A DNA stretch of 64,000 nucleotides from Flexivirga oryzae (GCF_014190805.1 NZ_JACHVQ010000001.1:930001-994000), one strand, 5' to 3'. Numbered from the stretch's first letter, positions 8,499 to 17,244 are shown. Program-made: numbers and translations. The notes: a model not told the origin generated them from the sequence alone.

Positions 8499-8625
8499 AT
8501 TTTGATTTCAGTACGTGAAAGCGTGACACACGCCACAGCGTCCGTCAACAGTTTGTTGAAAGGAGTCTTGCCGACTGGCCGCGGCCGGTTACCTGGCGGC
8601 GTGACGCGCGAGTAATACTGAAGGG

Positions 8626-9786
8626 GTGACTGTTTCCCTCGGTATGCCGAGCGCCCCGGCGCCGGTGCTCGCTCCCCGCCGCAAATCCCGCAAGATCAAG
8701 GTCGGCAAGGTGGAGGTCGGGGGTGACGCGCCGGTCTCGGTGCAGTCGATGTGCACCACCCCGACCACCGACATCAACGCGACCCTGCAGCAGATCGCCG
8801 AGCTCACCGCGGCCGGCTGCGACATCGTGCGGGTGGCGTGCCCCAGCCAGGACGACGCGGACGCCCTCCCGGCGATCGCCAAGAAGTCACAGATCCCGGT
8901 CATCGCCGACATCCACTTCCAGCCCAAGTACGTCTTCGCCGCGATCGACGCGGGGTGTGCGGCCGTGCGGGTGAACCCGGGCAACATCCGCAAGTTCGAC
9001 GACCAGGTCAAGCAGATCGCGCGGGCCGCCAAGGACGCGGGCGTCTCGCTGCGCATCGGCGTCAACGCCGGCTCGCTCGACAGGCGGCTGCTGGCCAAGT
9101 ACGGCAAGGCGACACCGGAGGCGCTGGTGGAGTCGGCGGTCTGGGAGGCGAGCCTCTTCGAGGAGCACGACTTCCACGACTTCAAGATCTCGGTCAAGCA
9201 CAACGACCCGGTCGTGATGGTGCGCGCCTACCAGTTGCTCGCCGAGCGCGGCGACTGGCCGCTGCACCTGGGCGTGACCGAGGCCGGCCCCGCCTTCCAG
9301 GGCACCATCAAGTCGGCCACGGCCTTCGGCGCGCTGCTGTCCCAGGGGATAGGCGACACGATCCGCGTGTCGCTGTCGGCACCGCCGGTCGAGGAGGTCA
9401 AGGTCGGCAACCAGATCCTGCAGTCGCTCAACCTGCGCCCCCGCAAGCTGGAGATCGTCTCCTGCCCGTCGTGCGGCCGGGCCCAGGTCGACGTCTACAC
9501 GCTCGCCGAGCAGGTGACCGCCGGCCTGGAGGGCCTGACGGTGCCGCTGCGCGTGGCCGTCATGGGGTGCGTCGTCAATGGGCCGGGCGAGGCGCGCGAG
9601 GCTGACCTCGGTGTCGCGTCCGGCAACGGCAAGGGTCAGATCTTCGTCAAGGGCGAGGTGATCAAGACCGTGCCGGAGTCGCAGATCGTGGAGACCCTCA
9701 TCGAGGAGGCCATGCGGATCGCCGAGGAGATGGGTGAGCCGATCGACGAGGACTCCGCCGGCAGCCCGAGCGTCACCGTCGGCTGA
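8626..9786 (+). CDS. ispG: 4-hydroxy-3-methylbut-2-en-1-yl diphosphate synthase (flavodoxin)
   Basis: A 386-residue [4Fe-4S] enzyme that converts MEcPP to HMBPP, the penultimate MEP-pathway step. The cluster ligands are visible: SCPSCGRAQVDV gives Cys280 and Cys283, and MGCVVNGPGEA gives Cys315 and Glu322. The N-terminal TIM-barrel segments VSVQSMCTTPT and ADIHFQPKYVFAAID are standard. The start is GTG 8626, with AAGGGG just upstream; a TAATAC -10-like sequence is close by. The gene shares its upstream region with the divergent permease and overlaps the end of a convergent membrane-protein gene by 14 bases. It belongs functionally with dxr, from which accessory genes now separate it. Confidence 0.96.
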   Translation: MTVSLGMPSAPAPVLAPRRKSRKIKVGKVEVGGDAPVSVQSMCTTPTTDINATLQQIAELTAAGCDIVRVACPSQDDADALPAIAKKSQIPVIADIHFQPKYVFAAIDAGCAAVRVNPGNIRKFDDQVKQIARAAKDAGVSLRIGVNAGSLDRRLLAKYGKATPEALVESAVWEASLFEEHDFHDFKISVKHNDPVVMVRAYQLLAERGDWPLHLGVTEAGPAFQGTIKSATAFGALLSQGIGDTIRVSLSAPPVEEVKVGNQILQSLNLRPRKLEIVSCPSCGRAQVDVYTLAEQVTAGLEGLTVPLRVAVMGCVVNGPGEAREADLGVASGNGKGQIFVKGEVIKTVPESQIVETLIEEAMRIAEEMGEPIDEDSAGSPSVTVG

Positions 9787-10705
9787 CCCGAGCGAGCGCC
9801 GGCACGGCGCCCAGCAGGAATAGTCCACCGAGAGCCTTCGCCGCGGACAGTGCGATGTCGACCCCCGGGACGGTGCCGATGACCAGATCGTTCGGAACGG
9901 TTTCCAGGACCAGGTGGTAGCAACCCCACGCGGTCCACGCACCCGACGCCGTCCACACCACGAGCAACGGCAGTGCGCGGCGCAACCCGCTCGGCCGGCC
10001 CGCGCCGGCGACACCGATCGCCGCGACGGCGACGATCCCGATGAAGGCATCGACTCCCCAGTCCGCAGCACCCGCAGCTGAATCCGCGGACACCGCGCGC
10101 ACCATGCAGGCGAGCACGACCACGGTCGTGGTCATCACCGGAAGCCCGGGAACCGGCACTCGTATGCCGGAAAGCCTGTCGCCCCAACCATTCTCGCGAC
10201 CCCAACGCTGCCACGCGTAGATCGCGAACGCCGGCAGCAGGCACAGCCCGAGCCCGCAGAAGCCGGTGTAGACCGCGGCGTACACCCAGCCGGCGATCGG
10301 TGCCGTCGTGTCGTGGCCGGTCGCCGGGCTGGTGAGAACCGAGATGATCACCGACGGTCCGATGATCAGCAGGATCTGGCCGAGCAGGCCGTAGCCGACC
10401 CACATGGTCGGCAGCACAAGCCATTTCGGTGCCCGCGCCCGGGTGTAGAAGATCCCGGCGAGCGTGAGTGCCACCAGATCGAGGCCGAGCGTGGCGCCGT
10501 TCAGTGCATGCATCGTCGAGCTCGTGCCGAAGGCCGGATCCGACAGCCCCACACGGGATCCACCGAGCCAGGCGACCTTGAGCACGCTGTAGGGGAGAGT
10601 CATCACCGCAGCGCCGAGCGCGAGGCCGCGCCGCCATCGATCGGTCCTGGAGCGCCCTCGTTCGCGGCTCGTCGTGGTGTGCGCGGGTGCCTCGATCGTC
10701 GTCAT
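9773..10705 (-). CDS. hypothetical multi-pass membrane protein
   Basis: A 310-residue protein with about eight hydrophobic segments and a basic N-terminus (TTSRERGRSRTDRWRRG) that suggests a cytoplasmic start. ATG 10705 is preferred; the frame is open further upstream, but those codons overlap the divergent histidine kinase promoter region. I recognise no transporter or enzyme signature. It is transcribed away from a two-component system whose start is about 120 bases off, so it could be a target of that system. That link is inference from position only. Confidence 0.65.
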   Translation of the reverse strand: MTTIEAPAHTTTSRERGRSRTDRWRRGLALGAAVMTLPYSVLKVAWLGGSRVGLSDPAFGTSSTMHALNGATLGLDLVALTLAGIFYTRARAPKWLVLPTMWVGYGLLGQILLIIGPSVIISVLTSPATGHDTTAPIAGWVYAAVYTGFCGLGLCLLPAFAIYAWQRWGRENGWGDRLSGIRVPVPGLPVMTTTVVVLACMVRAVSADSAAGAADWGVDAFIGIVAVAAIGVAGAGRPSGLRRALPLLVVWTASGAWTAWGCYHLVLETVPNDLVIGTVPGVDIALSAAKALGGLFLLGAVPALARVSRR

Positions 10706-10826
10706 ACCTCGACGATCGCCCGCCACCACCGGGCGGGTCTTCACCCGGGCGAGCCGTCCGCGTCCCCCGCAGGAGGCCGCCCGCCCCTCCTTCGGGGGAG
10801 TAGGTCCCGGGGATCCGCATGGCAGC

Positions 10827-11969
10827 ATGGACGGGGTGAGGCGAGGCACACTCGGGGCGGTCTATCTGCTGCTCGGCGCCGCGGGAGCGGCGTTCATCGG
10901 TTGGCTCTGTTACGCGTTCGCCATCACCGTGCGCGCCACCTCCGGTGGCGACCGGGTGCTCGTCCTCCTGCTCGTCGTGGTGGCGATAGCGGTCGGGGCG
11001 ATTCTCGTGCTGAGCCCGCCGGTGCGCGACGCCGAGGTGGCGATGGCGAGGCCGCTGCTCGGCGTCGACCTGCCGGCCGTCCGCGACCGTCACTCCTGGG
11101 ACAGCCGATGGCACGGCGCGGCGTGGGCGGGCCTGGTGCTGGTGGTCGGCGCCGTGGCTGCCGTCGTGCTGCTCGGCGGTGTCCCGCTCGGGGTCTCGCT
11201 CGTGGTGGACGGGTTTGATCGCGGTGTCCAGCTGTGGTGGCGGGTGCCGCTGGGGGTGTGCCTGGTGCTCGGATCCTTCGCCATACAAGCCGTGTTCGGC
11301 TCGATCCTGGTACGGGCGGCCCCGCGGGTGCTGGGCCCGACGAGCGCGGACCGGCTCGCGCTGGCCGCCGAACGTGAGCAGGAGCTGGCGCGCAGCAACG
11401 AACTGGCTCGCGAGTTGCACGACACGATCGGCCATTCGCTGACTGCCATCAGTGTGCAGGCCGAGGCAGGCAGGATCGTCGGAAGCCAGGACGCGGATTC
11501 CGCGCAGCGCGCCTTCGAGAAGATCAGCACGGTCGCGAATGCGGCGCTCGCCGAACTCGACGCGGTGCTCGGAGATCTCCGCGGTGGAGGTCGCGGGCGG
11601 ACCCTCGAGGACCTGCGTGCCCTGGTCGAGTGCGCACCGACCGATGCGCCCTCCGGGCTGGAGGTGTCCGGTCGATGGGCCCGGCTCGACGAGCACATCT
11701 CGGCCCAGCTCTACCGCATTGCGCAGGAAGGGCTGACCAACGCCGCCAAACACGGGAAAGGTGGGGCACAGGTGCGGGTCGACATCGCTGCACAGGTGAC
11801 GCTGAAAGTGACGAACATGATTGACCGACAACGTGATCGGTCCACGCGCACGGGCCACGGGATCATCGGTCTGACCGAACGAGCCGCGGTCACCGGAGGA
11901 TCGGTGGAGGCGGGACCGACGCAAGACGGGAAGGAGTGGGTGCTGTGTGCCCGACTGCCGATCAGGTGA
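10827..11969 (+). CDS. NarL-type sensor histidine kinase
   Basis: A roughly 380-residue membrane kinase. The N-terminal half has several hydrophobic segments (residues about 10-200) and no obvious extracellular sensor domain. The dimerisation and phosphoacceptor helix reads ELARELHDTIGHSLTA (His198), typical of HisKA_3 kinases. YRIAQEGLTNAAKHG is the N box, and GHGIIGLTERA is the glycine-rich ATP-binding region. ATG 10827 is chosen; GTG 10836 is possible. The partner response regulator overlaps its end. The signal is unknown; membrane or cell-envelope sensing would fit this architecture. Confidence 0.85.
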   Translation: MDGVRRGTLGAVYLLLGAAGAAFIGWLCYAFAITVRATSGGDRVLVLLLVVVAIAVGAILVLSPPVRDAEVAMARPLLGVDLPAVRDRHSWDSRWHGAAWAGLVLVVGAVAAVVLLGGVPLGVSLVVDGFDRGVQLWWRVPLGVCLVLGSFAIQAVFGSILVRAAPRVLGPTSADRLALAAEREQELARSNELARELHDTIGHSLTAISVQAEAGRIVGSQDADSAQRAFEKISTVANAALAELDAVLGDLRGGGRGRTLEDLRALVECAPTDAPSGLEVSGRWARLDEHISAQLYRIAQEGLTNAAKHGKGGAQVRVDIAAQVTLKVTNMIDRQRDRSTRTGHGIIGLTERAAVTGGSVEAGPTQDGKEWVLCARLPIR

Positions 11970-12592
11970 TCCGGGTCCTGGTCGCCGACGACGACGAGAT
12001 GGTCCGGGACGGGTTCGCCGCGATCCTGGGCGCGGAGCCGGATCTCGAGGTGGTGGGCGCCGCGCAGGACGGTGTCGCCACGCTCGACATCTGCCGTCGC
12101 GCGGAGCCGGACGTCGTCGTCATGGACGTCCGGATGCCCAAGCTGGACGGCATCGAGGCGACCCGCCGGCTGGTGCGGGCGGACCGGCCACCGAAGATCC
12201 TCGTGGTGACGACGTTCGAGCACGACTCCTACGTGTATGACGCTCTCGTCGCCGGCGCGGACGGCTTCCTGCTCAAGCGCGCCGGCGCCGGACAACTGGT
12301 CGCCGCAGTGCGCGCACTCGCCCGCCTGGACGCCGTGCTCTTCCCCGAGCGGATCCGTGACCTGATCGGGCAGCGACGCGGCAGTGGTCGTGCGCTGCCC
12401 GCGCTCACCGAGCGGGAACAGGACGTGCTGCGGCTGCTCGCCGCAGGGCTCAGCAACGCCGAGATCGCGGGCGAGCTCTACCTCGGCACCGAGACCGTGA
12501 AGTCCCACGTCGCGGCGCTGCTCGCGAAGCTCGACGTGCGTGATCGCACGCAGGCAGCCATCGCGGCGTACCGGAGCGGCTTCGTCGAGTGA
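11945..12592 (+). CDS. LuxR/NarL family response regulator
   Basis: A 215-residue two-domain regulator. The receiver domain has the acidic pocket ADDDE and the phosphorylated Asp61 in VVVMDVRMPKLDG, then switch residues in VVTTFE and a Lys in LLKRA. The C-terminal LuxR-type helix-turn-helix reads LTEREQDVLRLLAAG and SNAEIAGELYLGTETVKSH. GTG 11945 has AAGGAG eight bases upstream and is preferred; GTG 11966 overlaps the kinase stop as GTGA. It should dimerise when phosphorylated by the upstream kinase and act on nearby or distant promoters. Targets are not evident. Confidence 0.88.
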   Translation: MCPTADQVIRVLVADDDEMVRDGFAAILGAEPDLEVVGAAQDGVATLDICRRAEPDVVVMDVRMPKLDGIEATRRLVRADRPPKILVVTTFEHDSYVYDALVAGADGFLLKRAGAGQLVAAVRALARLDAVLFPERIRDLIGQRRGSGRALPALTEREQDVLRLLAAGLSNAEIAGELYLGTETVKSHVAALLAKLDVRDRTQAAIAAYRSGFVE

Positions 12593-12634
12593 GCCACCGA
12601 CGGCGGGAAGGTCACTGATAGTTAGGCTTTCGCA

Positions 12635-14380
12635 GTGACCGCTGTCGACGTGCCGCCGCCGAGCGATGACGCTAGCGGTAGCGAACCCGACACTGAACCG
12701 AATGTGCTGGTGCGGTTCTTCCGGCGCCGTTCGGCGACCGGGCTGGTGGTCGGCTGGCTCGCCCTGTTGGTGAGTTTCGCACCCAGCCTGTTGCCCCGCC
12801 CGTGGGCGGTGCAGGCGATTGCGTCGATGCTCTCGACGGTCACCGGGTATGCCGCCGGCGCCCTGCTGGGCTCGATCGTCTCGGTCGTCTTCGGCTGGCT
12901 GGGTGTCCGTGTCGAGATCATCGACGACCGCCACCGCACCCGAGTGCACGCCGCGTTCGGTGTCCTCGCCGTGCTCGTCACGGTCGTGCTCTGGTTCGCG
13001 GGTTATCAGGGCCGACGGCACAGCGCCCGGCTGGTGGGGCTGCCTACGCCGTCACTGGGAGCCGATGCCCTCTCGCTGGTCGCGGCGGTGGGCCTGACCG
13101 CGGTGCTGATGGCACTGGTCTGGACGGTGCGCGGCGTGTTCCGTGCGTCCCGGTTCGTGCTCGGTTTCGCACTGCCCAAACCTGTCGCCGGTCTGCTCGC
13201 CGTGTGCCTCGTCGCCGGCTCCGTGACCTGGCTGACCCGCAGCGTCATCGCGGTACAAGGTCTGGAGGCGTTGTCCGCCTCGGCCGCGAAGATCAACGAC
13301 GATCCGCCACCGGGACTGCACGCGCCCACCTCATCCCTGGTGTCCGGTGGGCCGGGCGCGACCCAGCCCTGGTCGAGGCTCGGACGCGAGGGTCAGATCT
13401 ACACCGCGCACACCCCGACCGCCGCACAGCTCACCGCGATCACCGGCCGCGACGCGGTGCATCCCATTCGGCTGTATGCCGCACCCGCGACCGGTGACGT
13501 CGAGCCTGCGGAGTTGGTGTCGACCATCGTCCGGGAGATCCGGCGCACCGGCGCACTGGACCGGCGCTACCTCAACGTGGTCGGCACCACCGGCAGCGGG
13601 TGGGTGGACGAGTACAACGTGCGCGCCCTGGAGGTGCTCACCGACGGCGACGTCGCGACGATCGCCGTCCAGTACTCGTTCCTGCCGAGCGTGGTGCAGT
13701 TCCTCACCAACCGATCCCTGCCCGCGGAGGTGGGGCGCGAGCTGGTGGGCAAGGTCGAGCAGCTGGTGGCGGCGCGCCCGGCGGCACAGCGCCCGAAGGT
13801 GTTGCTGTCCGGGGAGTCACTGGGTGCGCTGAGCACCGAGGCGCCGTTCGCCGACGCCGCGCAGCTGCTGCCCGCCGTCGACGGCGCCCTCTGGAGCGGC
13901 ACCCCGAACTCCACTCCGCTCTGGCGGGCGGTGTCGAGCAGCCGTCAGCGGGGCAGCCCGCAGGTGGCGCCGGTCGTGGACAACGGACGGCACATCCGGT
14001 TCGCCGGCAGCCCGTCCCAGCTGGACAGCGATGCCTACGGCCGTCCGCTCGGGGAGTGGGACTCTCCGCGGGTGCTCTTCCTGCAGCACCCGTCCGATCC
14101 CATCGTGTGGTGGGATCCGTCGCTGATCTATCGGCAACCCGCCTGGTCCCGCGAGCGTGCCGGTCACGACGTGGACAAGGATCTGACGTGGTACCCGCTG
14201 ATCACCTTCTGGCTCACCACGGTCGACCTGATCTCCGCCAACTCCGCCGGTGGCGGCCACGGGCACCGCTATCGCGCCGAGCAGGTCGACGGCTGGGCGG
14301 CCGTCCTCGACGTGACGGCGAGTGCCGCGGAGAAGGCCCAGATCGTGGCATCCGTGGAGGCCCTCGACCAGGACAGCTGA
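12635..14380 (+). CDS. membrane-anchored alpha/beta-hydrolase family protein (COG4425-like)
   Basis: A 581-residue protein. The N-terminal third (residues about 35-205) has four to six membrane helices, and the C-terminal part is a hydrolase domain. A nucleophile elbow GESLG is at residues 393-397 (Ser395). Conserved blocks follow, including SGTPNSTPLW and FLQHPSDPIVWWDP, as in the Abhydrolase_9 family of actinobacterial membrane proteins. The natural substrate of this family is not established; a lipid or ester substrate in the membrane is a guess. The start is GTG 12635. It follows the response regulator by 42 bases and could be co-transcribed with it. Confidence 0.75.
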   Translation: MTAVDVPPPSDDASGSEPDTEPNVLVRFFRRRSATGLVVGWLALLVSFAPSLLPRPWAVQAIASMLSTVTGYAAGALLGSIVSVVFGWLGVRVEIIDDRHRTRVHAAFGVLAVLVTVVLWFAGYQGRRHSARLVGLPTPSLGADALSLVAAVGLTAVLMALVWTVRGVFRASRFVLGFALPKPVAGLLAVCLVAGSVTWLTRSVIAVQGLEALSASAAKINDDPPPGLHAPTSSLVSGGPGATQPWSRLGREGQIYTAHTPTAAQLTAITGRDAVHPIRLYAAPATGDVEPAELVSTIVREIRRTGALDRRYLNVVGTTGSGWVDEYNVRALEVLTDGDVATIAVQYSFLPSVVQFLTNRSLPAEVGRELVGKVEQLVAARPAAQRPKVLLSGESLGALSTEAPFADAAQLLPAVDGALWSGTPNSTPLWRAVSSSRQRGSPQVAPVVDNGRHIRFAGSPSQLDSDAYGRPLGEWDSPRVLFLQHPSDPIVWWDPSLIYRQPAWSRERAGHDVDKDLTWYPLITFWLTTVDLISANSAGGGHGHRYRAEQVDGWAAVLDVTASAAEKAQIVASVEALDQDS

Positions 14381-14448
14381 GCGGTATCGGCACAACCGCG
14401 ACGCCCAGTGGGTGCACGTCGACGCCCGCGCTGGCCGAGTTGCCCCCA

Positions 14449-14680
14449 CGCTGGCCGAGTAGCCGTGGGGGAGCGCAGCGGAGGAACGGCGTATCGAGGT
14501 CGCGTCCCCCGCGCCGACCGAGTAGGCGAGCCCGCGATATTACGCCGGCCGAGTAGCTGACCCAATGCGCTGGCCGAGTAGCCGTGGGGGAGCGCAGCGG
14601 AGGAACGGCGTATCGAGGTCGCGTCCCCCGCGCTGGCCGAGTAGACGAGCCCGCAAGGGCGAGCCGTATCGAGGTCCCGC
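14449..14680. repeat. tandem and dispersed GGCCGAGTAG...ATCGAGGTC repeats, upstream cluster
   Basis: The stretch 14381-14823 has no gene. It contains two identical 66-bp copies (14449-14514 and 14568-14633), 119 bp apart, each running from CGCTGGCCGAGTAG to GTATCGAGGTCGCG. A shorter third unit (14634-14680) has the same head and tail around GCCCGCAAGGGCGAGC. Extra heads reading CCGAGTAG occur between them. The same head and tail return in inverted orientation after the HNH gene. This is a real repeat family, probably present elsewhere in the genome; its origin is unknown. Confidence 0.8.
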
Positions 14681-14704
14681 GCGTGCGCACCCGACCCCGC
14701 GAAC

Positions 14705-14730
14705 CGATACGTTTCCGGGCAAACGTATCG
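14705..14730. repeat. perfect 10-bp hairpin upstream of the HNH gene
   Basis: CGATACGTTT (14705-14714) and AAACGTATCG (14721-14730) are exact reverse complements around a CCGGGC loop. The right arm ends inside the SOS-box-like sequence. There is no gene directly upstream on this strand to terminate, so it may be a protein-binding dyad. It also shares CGTATCGA with the tails of the nearby repeats. Confidence 0.6.
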
Positions 14731-14742
14731 AAGAAATGTTCG
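14729..14742 (+). promoter_or_regulatory. SOS-box-like LexA site
   Basis: CGAAGAAATGTTCG differs at one position from the actinobacterial SOS consensus CGAAC-N4-GTTCG. It lies 32 bases upstream of a TAGAAT -10-like hexamer (14775-14780). That position suits LexA repression of the HNH gene. Regulation is inferred from sequence alone. Confidence 0.5.
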
Positions 14743-14774
14743 CACAACCTCTGTACTTCCTGAACGTCACCCGA

Positions 14775-14780
14775 TAGAAT
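14775..14780 (+). promoter_or_regulatory. -10-like hexamer TAGAAT for the HNH gene
   Basis: TAGAAT stands out in this GC-rich region and is one base before ATG 14782. If it is the real -10 element, transcription starts near 14787 and the first usable codon is ATG 14824. No convincing -35 element is visible; it may be replaced by activator or LexA-region contacts. Confidence 0.4.
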
Positions 14781-14823
14781 CATGGCAACGAAAGCACCCA
14801 GGGGACAGGGGGATCCGACCGTC

Positions 14824-16401
14824 ATGGCCATCGACTCTCCCCTGCACGTGCCCGACCAGCCAGGTCCGGTACAACCGGATACGACTATCCCGGACGGGTA
14901 CGACCCGAAGCGGCGGCCGGAGCCCGGTCTGGGGCCCCGCCTCCTGGACCAGGTGACCGCGACCGTCCAAGCGTTGGATGAGTTGCCGGGTGTGTTGGAG
15001 CAACTCGGGGACGACCAGGAGGCCGACCTCGTCGGGGTGTTGTTGCGGCTGCAGGCCCGCGCGGGGCAGGTCGCGACGTTGGCGACCGCGAATGCTTTGG
15101 ACCGGGGCGTGTTGTTGACCTCGGATGCGGCGAACGCGACCCAGTGGGTGACCGGGTGCGCCACCGCTGCCGGGACCAGTATTGAACCGGCTGCGGCGTC
15201 CACCATCAGTGTGGTGGCGCAGGCGTGCCGGGACCGGCGCAACCACGTCATCGCCGCGGCGGTGCGGGACGGGTCGTGCACGCTGGGCACCGCGCGGACG
15301 GCGTTGCGGCAGACCGCGAAAGTCGCCGAAGTGCTGCCGACCGCGGCCCGGGAGGACATCCAGGCGTGGTTCCTGCAACTGGACCCCGCGTTGGGTGCCC
15401 GGGGTGTCACGGAACTGACGCGGCGGATCATCGCCAACTATGCCGCGGACAAACTCTCCGGGGAGGATGCGCACCTGGAGAAGGTGGAGTCGTTGACGTG
15501 GCGGACGCTGCCGACCGGGATGATCCGGTTGATCGCCGACTTGTGCCCCGCCAACGCGGCCATCCTGAAGCAGGCGGTCACCGCGTTATCCGCACCCCAA
15601 CCCGCCACCACCACTGAGGCCGCAACCAGCAGCGCCAGCGCCAGCACCGGCACCAGCGACGACGAGGGCGACGCCGGCGACAGTGACGCCGACGACGGTG
15701 CGGGTGAGGCCCCGGGCACGGACCACGACCACGTCGCCGGCGACCGTGGTGGCGACGCCGGTCAGGACGCGGCCCGTCGCGACCCGGCCGGTGCGGCGTT
15801 CGGGCTCGACGAACAGCAGCAGTGCTCAGATGGGACGGTGCGGGATGAGCGGACTCCGGGGAAACGGCGGGTGGACGCGCTCATGGACCTGGTCGCTGCG
15901 GGCGCGAAAGTCGCCTCCGGGGACGGGATGGGCATCGGGGCCGGTGCCACGGTCCTGGTGACGATGGACCTGCACCGGTTGTTGGGTGACCTGGATGGTG
16001 CGGTCACCATCGGCGGGGAGATCCTCGACGCGGGGACTGCCCGGAGGTTGGCGTGTGATGCGGATCTGATCCCGGTGGTGCTTGGCGGTAAGAGTCGCCC
16101 CCTGGACGTGGGGCGTGAGAAACGGTTGGTGACCAAGGGGATGCGGGCCGCCGTGGTCTACCGGGACAAAGGATGCACGTTCCCCACCTGTGACCGACCT
16201 CCGGGTTTCTGTGAAGTGCACCATGTGCTGCCCTGGTGGGCAGGCGGCAGCACCGCGTTGGACAATTCTGCGATGCTGTGTCGCCGACATCACCAGATCG
16301 TGCACCGGCACGGGTACTACGCCACCATCACCAGTGACGGGGTGCAGTGGGACCTGACCGAAGGCGCCATGCCCGGCTGGCGTGCCGACAAGGTCGCCTG
16401 A
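14824..16401 (+). CDS. DUF222 / 13E12-type HNH endonuclease
   Basis: A 525-residue protein. The DUF222 region covers roughly residues 30-250. An acidic, low-complexity Asp/Gly/Ala linker follows (about 255-330), then a conserved core, and a C-terminal HNH nuclease domain. The HNH core reads CEVHHVLPWWAGGS (His466-His467) and ends in CRRHHQIVH; an upstream CTFPTCDRP may help bind zinc. It is likely a DNA-cutting enzyme, of unknown biological role in this family. ATG 14824 is preferred because the -10 element abuts ATG 14782, which is the longer alternative. The gene is bracketed by inverted repeat clusters and preceded by an SOS-like box. These families are often multicopy in actinobacteria. 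Confidence 0.85.
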   Translation: MAIDSPLHVPDQPGPVQPDTTIPDGYDPKRRPEPGLGPRLLDQVTATVQALDELPGVLEQLGDDQEADLVGVLLRLQARAGQVATLATANALDRGVLLTSDAANATQWVTGCATAAGTSIEPAAASTISVVAQACRDRRNHVIAAAVRDGSCTLGTARTALRQTAKVAEVLPTAAREDIQAWFLQLDPALGARGVTELTRRIIANYAADKLSGEDAHLEKVESLTWRTLPTGMIRLIADLCPANAAILKQAVTALSAPQPATTTEAATSSASASTGTSDDEGDAGDSDADDGAGEAPGTDHDHVAGDRGGDAGQDAARRDPAGAAFGLDEQQQCSDGTVRDERTPGKRRVDALMDLVAAGAKVASGDGMGIGAGATVLVTMDLHRLLGDLDGAVTIGGEILDAGTARRLACDADLIPVVLGGKSRPLDVGREKRLVTKGMRAAVVYRDKGCTFPTCDRPPGFCEVHHVLPWWAGGSTALDNSAMLCRRHHQIVHRHGYYATITSDGVQWDLTEGAMPGWRADKVA

Positions 16402-16411
16402 CCACCGGTCG

Positions 16412-16583
16412 GTGCGGGACCTCGATCACGGTCTCGCCTAACGGCTCGCCCTACTCGGCCACCGCTGGTGTGTGCGGGACCTCGATGCGGGCTCCTCACC
16501 CTTACTCGGCCACCGCTGAAATCAACGCCGCTGAAATGGCTGGTGCTGAATTGGGTTGCGCGGGGTGATAATTCGGCCACCGC
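16412..16583. repeat. inverted copies of the repeat family, downstream cluster
   Basis: Two units (16412-16467 and 16472-16518) start GTGCGGGACCTCGAT and end TACTCGGCCACCGCTG. This is the reverse complement of the head and tail upstream of the HNH gene. A third remnant (TCGGCCACCGC) lies at 16573-16583. They begin 11 bases after the HNH stop. The rest of the gap to 16610 holds a short duplicated CGCTGAAAT and nothing else I can name. Confidence 0.75.
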
Positions 16584-16610
16584 GGAGTTCCTGCGGGGCT
16601 CGTCATACCG

Positions 16611-17159
16611 TCAGGCGAGGTCGCGTAGTGCGGCCAGCCAGCGCCAGCCGGAGTCGTCGAACGGCGCCCGCGCGTCCCGCAGCGCTGTGAAGACGGCGCG
16701 GGTGGTGGACTCGGCTCCTTCCACGAGGTCCGGCGGGTAGCCGAACTCCTTCTGATGATCGAGGAACTCGTCCTCGTCGTCCACGTAGATGAAGCCGTTG
16801 CGCCGCCGGACGACGTCCAGGTCGAGGTCGATCATCGTCACCCGCCACCCGTGCTCGGTGCGTGACCAGGACGGGGGTGTGGTGGTGTCGACATACACCT
16901 GCACCCGCTCCGGGTCCGAGACGTCGTTGAAGGCGGGGGTGAAGCCCGCGTCGGGGAACAGGGAGACGGAGTCGCACTCCATGTCGAAGGCGGCCCCCGG
17001 GCGCTCGAAGTGTGTGCCGGTGGGGAAGCCGACCCAGACGCCGTGCTCGTCCACGCCGAGCAGGAGCCCGTCGGCCTGCCAGTGCGGGGTGCCGTCGAAT
17101 TTGCGGTAATCGGCGTGCACGGGTGTTCCGGGTGCGGCCGATGAGTCTGGATGGGTCAT
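16611..17159 (-). CDS. DUF402 domain protein (FomD/NtdP-like phosphatase)
   Basis: A 182-residue beta-rich protein. The DUF402 signature is visible as YVDTTTPPSW, then IDLDLDVVRRRNG and IYVDDEDEFLDHQKEFGYPP, with clusters of acidic residues that bind metal in FomD and Bacillus nucleoside tri/diphosphatase. It probably hydrolyses a phosphoanhydride or nucleotide substrate in the cytosol. ATG 17159 is chosen because the upstream frame to 17333 overlaps the divergent GNAT gene and lacks family features. The exact substrate is unknown. Confidence 0.75.
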   Translation of the reverse strand: MTHPDSSAAPGTPVHADYRKFDGTPHWQADGLLLGVDEHGVWVGFPTGTHFERPGAAFDMECDSVSLFPDAGFTPAFNDVSDPERVQVYVDTTTPPSWSRTEHGWRVTMIDLDLDVVRRRNGFIYVDDEDEFLDHQKEFGYPPDLVEGAESTTRAVFTALRDARAPFDDSGWRWLAALRDLA

Positions 17160-17244
17160 CAGCGCGCACTCTATCGGCGGACCGGGGACGAATCGATCGG
17201 TGGAAATCGGTGTGGTGACGCGCGACGGGTGCAAGGCTGTAGCC

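Noticed and set aside
8392..8529. Start of the NCS2 permease at 8529
   Set aside because: The first 46 codons have no family likeness, cross a dyad and a strong ribosome-binding site in another frame, and would make an unusual N-terminus.
14381..14823. tRNA or small RNA gene in the long spacer before the HNH gene
   Set aside because: No cloverleaf arms or TTC-loop sequence; the spacer is explained by repeats, a hairpin and promoter elements.
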